Positions 57,701-64,000 of a DNA stretch of 64,000 nucleotides are shown piece by piece. The translations under genes were made by a program, and so were the position numbers. The stretch's first letter is position 1; each line of letters begins with the position of its first letter. The stretch comes from Rotaria sordida. Its lineage: Eukaryota; Rotifera; Eurotatoria; Philodinida; Philodinidae. The stretch spans positions 356,666 to 420,665 of the forward strand of contig CAJNOL010000017.1 of the NCBI GenBank assembly GCA_905250125.1. The letters run 5' to 3'. A model generated the notes under the pieces. That model worked only from the letters and a program-made list of their open reading frames with translations. It was not told the origin of the DNA and did not search any database.

Positions 57701-58865
57701 CAGTACAAAAAGAAATTGCCATAACTAATGTGAGATACTATCGCTCACCTTTCTGACATAATCAATTATCATGAAATTGCTTCTAATATCTTTACAAAAA
57801 AAAACAGTAGTGCATTGGTCGTTATCATAATCATAATCACATCTTAATAGTATAACAATAGAACGAAATAATAGGTGCACTAGTTATCGCTATTGATTAT
57901 AAGCTAGTATTAGTTGTTGAAAGTAGTGAACGCTGGCGCTTGTACAAGTTACAAAATACTTTTTGTATCCATATACAGACAATTCTATGTAACAATAATG
58001 TAAAGGAATTGTGTGATTTGAAAAAGGACAAAATTTGCTATTCGTTCACGGACTTTAAATCTGAAATCTCAACTATTCTAATGCTTATTTCGAGATATTC
58101 GTACCAATTTTTTGAGTAATCAAAATGTCTTACTCAACATATGAAATTAATTCAAATCGAAATTTAATAGACTTTCGTACATTTCATGTCTTATTTTTTT
58201 TCTTTTTGTGTAAGCTACTCAACGAGTGGATGTATTACAACAAGAATTAACTCAACGTATAACAGATCGAATCGGTTTTATAAGTCCGAACTCATCAAAA
58301 GAAGATGTTCAACGATGGTTAGCATCAAAACATATTTCAACCAAGTAAATGCTTCTTTTATTTTCTCTATATATGAAAGAACTTTTTTTGGAGTCTAATA
58401 TTTTTTTTTTAATTTTTTAAAGACTTGCTCAAAATTTACATGGTATGAATGGTGAAGAATTATTTCAATTAACTAAAAGTACACTTGATCAATTTACAAA
58501 TGAACATGAATCAGCTAGAATTTATGAATTACTTTTACAACAAAAACAATTAGCTGGTGTAAGATTTATTATTTAAAATTTTAAAAATTCATTTTTTTTT
58601 CACCTAGTATCGAACTAGAGATATACCTGAAAGATCACCACATTTAAATAATAGTGCACTTAGTTCTTTTAAAGCAAATACAATCAATGATGCTGATGGT
58701 AAAATAAAACAATTGTTTCTTTTCTTTTGTTTTTAATAATATGGTTTTTTAGATAATTTTTCTTTACGACCTGATGATACATTAAGTCGTTCACTAAAAA
58801 TTAAATTAAAACAACGGCGTGATAGAATCGAACAAGCAGAATCAGCTGATCCTATTGAATTGTAA
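51561..58865 (+). CDS. EPS8-like: EPS8, epidermal growth factor receptor substrate 8
   Basis: An adaptor that couples receptor tyrosine kinases to Rac and caps or bundles actin. First exon either 51561-51604 plus 51653-51708, or 52590-52680. Then 52804-52953, 53091-53218, 54232-54485, 54550-54656, 54717-54926, 54995-55322, 55398-55545, 55604-55785, 55839-56022, 56127-56151, 57279-57647, 58215-58344, 58423-58558, 58608-58698, 58753-58865 (881 or 884 aa). It has an N-terminal PTB domain (FRVDAYLLAIVRID ... SLFVTDRSFIIFD), a helical middle block with QKFKHSFNLLGELK and LWNLGPAWI, and an SH3 domain (about aa 533-592: YVVKFDRQG, ELIEIENNSKKWWRARN, GHVPHNIV). After a proline-rich stretch comes the C-terminal SAM-like actin effector (SKEDVQRWLASK ... 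LHGMNGEELFQL). The order matches vertebrate EPS8. Confidence 0.94.
52590..52680 (+). other. EPS8 alternative first exon (form 2)
   Basis: ATG at 52590 (MTFNRSRLPFDGRLANN), ending in phase 1 at CCTAAGG|GTATGT, and joins the same acceptor at 52804. It is the nearer start, so it could be the main one. Confidence 0.65.
53229..54170. mobile_element. Inverted-repeat DNA transposon in EPS8 intron
   Basis: A clean element with 198-base terminal inverted repeats (53229-53426 and 53973-54170), nearly perfect, starting AAGGGTGGTCCAGAAGTTCT and flanked by TA-rich sequence, as after TA-targeted insertion. The 546-base centre has no intact transposase. It fits a non-autonomous Tc1/mariner-type element. 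The high arm identity means it is young. It lies entirely inside intron 53219-54231. Confidence 0.85.
56152..57278 (+). other. EPS8 intron that can be retained
   Basis: The donor TCAG|GTATAA at 56152 and acceptor TTTAG before 57279 join in phase 1. If unspliced, the frame continues for ~18 codons to a TGA at 56206-56208, ending just after the SH3 domain. Contains a GT run near 56383-56397 and CA runs near 57118-57180. Confidence 0.6.
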
Positions 58866-59005
58866 AATGTTACTTTCTCTCTTCTTTTTTGTTTACTTCA
58901 TAAGAATTTTGTTTTTCATTTTATTTTTTAAATAAGTACATAGCGGAGAAATCAATAATTTTCTATTCAAAAAACAAAACAAAACAAAAGATGTTCATTT
59001 CTATT

Positions 59006-61273
59006 TTAAGGATGATGAATAGTTGGAATTTTTTTTGTAACATAACGTATAATAAATATTATAACACGAAAAATAAATAATACACAACAAATAATAAGTA
59101 ATGCAAGTGCAAATAATTTATTTTTATTTGGAATATCTTTTCGATTATAATTTTTTGATACAACACCAGATAATCCAAATATAAGAACAAACCAAGGTAA
59201 ATATGTATATGCCATTGATGAATAAAATAAAATATTTTCACTAATAAAATAAATAACAATACCAATAAGGACAAGACTAAGTGCAGCTGTTGATGCGTCA
59301 GTTATTGATTGTGGACTTCTATTATATATTTGTGATATCCAAATAGTCAAATTAAGTAATGTTGCAAGATATAACCATGTTCCATAAATAGCAAAACCAT
59401 TATGAACAAATACACGTACAAGCCATATATCTGCTTTGCTTTAAAACAAAAGGAAAATGAAATCAAATATAATCATATTTATAAAAAAAAAAACAACGAA
59501 ATTTACCAATTTGAATTAATATATTGTAATCGATTACGTTGCAGAAGTATATGTGTAACAATCATTGGAAGAATAATTGTAACAAACATTAAAAAAATGA
59601 CTAATAATGCCCACTAGATGAAACAAAGATAAAAATTAATTAATAAATCTTTTTCATTTTAACTTACACCAAAATGTTGTCGATCCCAAAGAATAAGCCA
59701 TCCTATATTTAAACCCATATTTATTATATAATATATAAATATACTAAAATGAAGTGTATTTGGCACAATATATAAATAACCATCATTTGATTTTCGAAAT
59801 ATTCGACTTAATGCATAGATTAACCATGCTGCTTGCCAAAAATAAATTACACCCCATATACTAAATGTCCAACCTTAATTAGACAACAATATTATTGGGT
59901 TTTTTTTGTTTTATTATATTTATTAATTTTACCAGCGGGCGTAAATTCAGTTAGATTTTGATCACTTATACTTCCTGTCCGTTGAGTAAATATGCCTTAA
60001 AAAAAAAATATTGTTTTCCGTAATGAAAACTTTTAGAATCAAAATACAAAAACACAATTGAAAATCTATGTTGAGGCGTGTCCCAAGTAGACATCTGCAT
60101 ACTAGTCTCGATCCACTCTTTCTATCAAGACTTAAACTACACATTTTTGTCTTTAGTATTCTATTCTAATTAGAGATAACTAAATCGATTATTTTTATTT
60201 ACGAACTAAACAAGTCTTCAATTGATTCTGGCTTTGATTTCAAGGATCAATACTTTTCGATACCTGGGAATAAGACCGTAACTAGCAAAAACACATGAGT
60301 GGAACAAAAAAAAGTTTTCTATATCGAGTGGTCCATAAGTAACCTGGTAGTCTTTGATTGCAAATAACTTTTGATAAGAACAAGATAGAGAGTTGCGGTT
60401 TTCACCGTTCGAAAGAGGAGATGAAGACGCATCGAATGATATAAGAGATTTTTTTCACAGAAATTAATAGAAAAATCGGCTCAGAATTTCGAGTAGAATA
60501 TCTATAACTTCTGAAGGAGTAATTCTCAAAGTGTTTGCTTTGCATAGTTTTGTAGGTTTTTGACTAACAGTCCGAATGCATATCTGATCACAAAAAATTT
60601 AATGTAGCCATCTTATGGAATACGTCGACTTAAGTCCTTGTAAAACCTAGATCAAATTAACTTATATTACATAGTTCGATGCGTCTTCATATCCTCTTTC
60701 GAACGATGAAAATTGCAACTCTCTATTTTGTTCCTATCAAAAGTTATTCGTAATCAAAGACTTATTTTTGGACCACGCTGTATTCTTTATTTTGATCTAT
60801 GCATATAAAGAAGTCACAGTACAATCAGTGAGTTTAAATGATTTATTCAGCTTTCATATATATATATTCGATGAATAATACATATTACAGAAACAAATTG
60901 CTTCGTTCTAGAAACGAAACTGAATATAAGAGTTTAGTCTTTTTAGAATTCAAATTCTTTTTTTCATTCTTTCAATTTGTGTTTCAAAAAAAGAAAAGTT
61001 AAATCTAAAGAAAAAGTTGCTTCATACTATTAGGACCAGTGCTTGCTAAACCATTGAAAACACAAGTGAGAATAAAAGCAGCTACAGCAAATATAATAAG
61101 TAATATATGCCACCAACGATGTTGAAAACTAATATTTTTATCGATTTCATTCATAACAAGATTATCTTTGACCAAAATTTTTTCTAATAGAATTAAATTA
61201 AATTAATTTTTGAATGTAAAAAAGAAAAGCTAGATCAAAACTTACCTTTATTTGATAAAGAAACTCTCGACAT
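59006..61273 (-). CDS. Multi-pass membrane protein, TspO/MBR-like fold uncertain
   Basis: Exons: 61273-61246, 61183-61028, 59995-59933, 59873-59668, 59613-59507, 59438-59006; 330 aa, frame closes. A short charged N-terminus precedes the first membrane segment (HILLIIFAVAAFILTCVFNG). Then comes TEFTPAGWTFSIWGVIYFWQ, a hallmark of an uncharacterised animal membrane family related in pattern to tryptophan-rich TspO/MBR proteins. Further membrane segments include YYIINMGLNIGWLILWDR, ALLVIFLMFVTIILPMIV, FAIYGTWLYLATLLNL, LSLVLIGIVIYFISEN and ALALLIICCVLFIFRVIIF, about eight or nine in all. The protein ends KKIPTIHHP. Ligand and cell compartment cannot be told. It is tail-to-tail with EPS8, 140 bases apart. 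The long intron 59996-61027 holds a fold-back element. Confidence 0.72.
60322..60782. mobile_element. Fold-back element with GTGGTCC ends
   Basis: Terminal arms of ~150 bases (about 60322-60445 and 60665-60782) are reverse complements. They include AACTTTTGATAAGAACAAGA against its partner and the end word GTGGTCCA. The same end word starts the 53229 element, so both may have been mobilised by related transposases. No ORF. Inside intron 59996-61027. Confidence 0.75.
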
Positions 61274-61621
61274 TGAATATGTTTGATAAATTACTTATCC
61301 TTGATTTTACTTTCGTTACATCGTATTTATATATAGATGTATATTATCACCTACGTTATATAACTGGTGTCCTCAAGGTTATATAGTATAAAGGTTGTGA
61401 GTTCTTTTCTTTTCTGCACACGTATCATTGGTGATTACATAAGCCTGATCGACACGGTGCGACAATATGTGTTTCAAGGACTAAAAAAAAGAAAAAAAAA
61501 GAGAAACGAGAGCGACAATTGTGCACTTGTTAGACATCTTGTAAGAGGAAAAGGGCAGGCAACGGTTGTCTGCTTAAAAATGAAAAAAAAAACAAATCAG
61601 ATTATTTTTACTATAATACAA

Positions 61622-62636
61622 ATGTTTCGATATTTATTTAATAAGAAGAAAAATCGTTTGAATAAATATCATTGGTCATTATATAATCTTAATCGATTTT
61701 TAAATCTACAACGTATTCTTGTTGTTTTATTTCTCATAGTCTTATTTTCTATATTGAGAATTTCGGGTGAGCGTTCTTTACTTGAAGAAAAATCAATTGA
61801 AATGATTTCCTTTTATTCTATACTAATATTAAATAGATAATAGAATTAAATTTGGAAAATATAATTATGTATTTGATAGAGAAACAATACTCGAAATACG
61901 TTCCTCACATTTTTATAATATTACAATTGCTCAGTCAGATTCATTACGAATGTTACGATTTGATATGTCATCTATTCAAGGTGTTATTCACCTTAAAAAT
62001 CCATTTATTATTCTATTGAATTATATGCGTTTACAATTTCTTTGTCTTTTATGGAAATCTGAACCAGAACGTATACTTATTATTGGTCTTGGTGCTGGTA
62101 TATTACCAAAAATTTTTCATTATCTTTCATCAAATACATTAATTGATGTAGTAGAAATTGATTCAGAAATAATGAATTTAGCACAAAAATATTTTGATTT
62201 CAATGAAAATGATCATATTCGAGTTTATATTGAAGATGGTCAACATTTTATAAAACGTCAACCATCAAATCAATATGATGTGATTATAATTGATGCATTT
62301 ACAGTTAAAAATCATGTTCCACATAAATTGCGTACATCTAGATGTATTGCAGAATATTTACGTACTTTAAAATCGACTGGTCTTGTTATAGGAAATTTTT
62401 TTTATGAACAAGAAATTCGATATAGACAAATATATAAACGTGCACTATTCAAACAAATCTATCGAGGAATAATTCAAAATAATCATATTCTTATTGGACT
62501 TAATCAACAAGCAAAAATTTTTAATCAGACTGAATTACAATTAAGAGCAAGAAATCTTCAACAAAGTAAACCATTATTTGATATCAATTGGGTTGATGAA
62601 ACGAAATATATTCATATTGAATACGATGATGAATGA
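61622..62636 (+). CDS. Membrane-anchored spermidine-synthase-like methyltransferase
   Basis: Exons 61622-61766 and 61837-62636 (70-base intron, phase 1) give 314 aa. A basic N-terminus is followed by one membrane segment (RILVVLFLIVLFSILRI, ~aa 30-46), then a Rossmann-type domain. ILIIGLGAGILPKIF (GLGAG at aa 132-136) is the nucleotide-binding loop, VEIDSEI the acidic end of strand 2, IEDGQHFI motif III, and YDVIIIDAF the acidic active-site strand, as in the spermidine/spermine synthase superfamily and its METTL13-like relatives. A true polyamine synthase would lack the membrane anchor, so substrate is unknown. It starts ~350 bases from the divergent membrane-protein gene, so the two may share a promoter region. 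Confidence 0.75.
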
Positions 62637-62889
62637 AATAGATCGACAAACATTTTCACAGATAAAATTTCAATTATAAAATTGCAAATAAAATAATTCT
62701 CTACAGCAACACGTTCTCTCATGATTTGTATTATATAACATTAACACTAGAAATGTATATACAGGATAATCCAAAAGTAAGGGAACAAAGCATTTTTTCG
62801 ATTTCTTTTTCGTACATTGTCAGTTAGGCTTCATATTTATACCACATATTCTAGGTAATACCGGTAAAAGATGTAGCATATGCTCAGTC

Positions 62890-62985
62890 TTTGGGTACTA
62901 GAATCCAGTGGGTCCAAAAGTTTTTAGACATGGATGCAGTCGAAACAAAATTTTCGGACCCGAACCCGATGAGCTCTATTAGGAC
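62890..62985. mobile_element. Partial copy of the GGGTCC element
   Basis: Contains CAGTGGGTCCAAAAGTTTTT and CGGACCCGAACCCGATGAGC, matching inner and end sequences of the element at 41504-41835 in one or the other orientation. It is truncated. Confidence 0.55.
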
Positions 62986-63411
62986 TTAATCCACTTGTGA
63001 TGCATTACGGATATTTCAAAATCTTGACAATCAACTTCATCCATATATAACTATGTCTTATAATCTCTGAAAATGATGCATCGGTCGTCTTTCATAGACT
63101 CATTAACTTTGATATCTGATTGACCTTTATAGTATTACGATTTTTACATGGATTTATGGATCAGAGAGTACGGTATAGGACAGAATCAGATCTTGATACT
63201 CTGCAAATTTGAACATTAAATTTTCAACCTCAGAAAGAGTGTTTTTTTGATTCTGATAATGATACTTATTTACTGTCTGTTTCGGAACTTAATAATGCGT
63301 CGAATTCATCTCCACCTTGTCTTGTCGATGATTCGACTTGATCTTCTTCAAATTCTTATACGTCTGAACAATTAAAAGAATACTTATTGGAAAAATACAA
63401 GGGGGAAAAAG

Positions 63412-63597
63412 CGGATTTTTTTGGATTTAAAATCCGGAAAAATCCGAAAAAATCCGAGAAAATCCGAAAAAATCCCAAAAAATCCCAAAAATCCGAAAAA
63501 ATCCCAAAAATCTCAAAAAATCCGAGAAAATCCCAAAACCCAAAAAATCCCAAAAAATCTCAAAAAATCCCAAAAAATTCAAAAAATCCAAAATCTA
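63412..63597. repeat. AAAAAATCCC/AAAAATCCGA minisatellite
   Basis: About 18 imperfect units of 8-10 bases, built from AAAAAATCCC, AAAAAATCCG and AAAAATCTC. Both strands stay open through it by composition only (KSEKIRKNPKKS-type on plus, FFGFFRI-type on minus). Confidence 0.9.
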
Positions 63598-63669
63598 AAG
63601 TAGTCTTCAGCAATACACTCTGATCATATTTTTAAGTGTGTGGAACATAGATAACCAGTTTTGAAGGCT

Positions 63670-64000
63670 GCTACACAGGAGAAAAGGTCCCTAGTCGAGA
63701 GGCCCCACTTCCCCTCGGTCCGCGGAGGAGTCCCTGTCGTCATTCTCCTAGGACTTCCAGCGGGACTTTATAATGAGATTTCACTGGGGGGTGGATATTA
63801 TGATAAAAACGTCGACACGATCGTTTACAGTCGTCGTAAGTTTCATGGTGTATTTCTGGGGAGTCTCTGACAAATCCCCAGGAACTCCCTAGCAAATCTC
63901 TAGGAACTCCCACGTACATCCTCGGGGAGTTCTTGACTACCTCGTAAATCCCCGAGGTCTCCCTGTCGCAAGTCCCTGGAGATTCGTAAGGGGATTCTTG
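63670..64000. repeat. GC-rich degenerate repeat reaching the window end
   Basis: Repeated words such as CCCCAGGAACTCCCTAGCAA, CTAGGAACTCCC and GGGGAGT recur every ~22-25 bases. The composition is far richer in G+C than elsewhere in the window. It may continue past 64000. Confidence 0.65.

Larger units (their letters stand above)
62637..64000. other. Repeat-rich end of the window
   Basis: No gene supported. Starts at 62757 with CAGGATAATCCAAAAGTAAG, like a Tc1/mariner end. Then come a partial copy of the 41.5 kb element, an A-rich minisatellite and a GC-richer degenerate repeat. The short open frame at 63661-63870 lies in the latter and is not a credible gene. Confidence 0.5.

Noticed and set aside
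61367-61621. Upstream part of the open frame before the methyltransferase Met
   Set aside because: Lys-rich low-complexity stretch from A-tracts; the Met at 61622 directly precedes the basic/membrane N-terminus.
63387-63623. Open frames in the AAAAAATCCC repeat, and the array as a possible CRISPR
   Set aside because: Units are 8-10 bases without spacers; the frames follow from composition, not coding.
63661-63870. 69-codon open frame near the window end
   Set aside because: Sits in the GC-rich degenerate repeat; no known family.

Overview
The window is nuclear DNA of a small animal, most likely a bdelloid rotifer. It is AT-rich, its genes carry many short GT-AG introns, and the products are metazoan signalling and housekeeping proteins. 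A DUF4246 gene of fungal affinity, an AprA/PqaA-like secreted protein and many fold-back DNA elements fit a bdelloid. The organism is inferred, not proven. No bacterial operon, CRISPR array, rRNA or tRNA gene was found.

Layout: (1) 1.6-7.5 kb, plus: a myotubularin lipid phosphatase with a C-terminal FYVE finger (MTMR3/4 type). (2) 8.7-11.3 kb: fold-back elements. (3) 12.2-15.6 kb, plus: a protein of PLAT-like modules, tail-to-tail with (4) 15.7-18.7 kb, minus: a secreted PhoPQ/AprA-related protein. (5) 18.8-25.1 kb: non-coding DNA between two divergent genes. (6) 25.2-33.1 kb, plus: a conventional protein kinase C with two alternative last exons. (7) 33.1-36.3 kb and 44.3-47.4 kb: two copies of a ~3.2 kb segment, each with a VAT1-like oxidoreductase gene (minus) and a shared decayed ORF. 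The copies are separated by ~8 kb holding a dead mariner, a DUF4246 dioxygenase-like gene (39.3-41.3 kb, plus), a small inverted-repeat element and degenerate satellite-like DNA. (8) 47.2-49.8 kb, minus: V-ATPase subunit C. (9) 51.6-58.9 kb, plus: EPS8 with two possible first exons. (10) 59.0-61.3 kb, minus: a multi-pass membrane protein. (11) 61.6-62.6 kb, plus: a membrane-anchored spermidine-synthase-like methyltransferase. (12) 62.7-64.0 kb: repeats.

Exon models were joined by hand from splice signals, phase and family similarity. The summed exons close in frame for MTMR (986 aa), the PLAT protein (670), PKC (799 or 803), VAT1 copy 1 (425 including the gap), DUF4246 (542), EPS8 (881 or 884), the membrane protein (330) and the methyltransferase (314). 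MTMR, PKC and EPS8 belong to phosphoinositide, diacylglycerol/Ca2+ and receptor-kinase-to-actin signalling, but nothing suggests the genes are co-regulated. The most notable observations are the alternative PKC tails, the VAT1 segment duplication whose breakpoints lie inside the neighbouring PKC and V-ATPase genes, the likely transferred DUF4246 gene, and micro-exons and GC-AG introns that keep frame.
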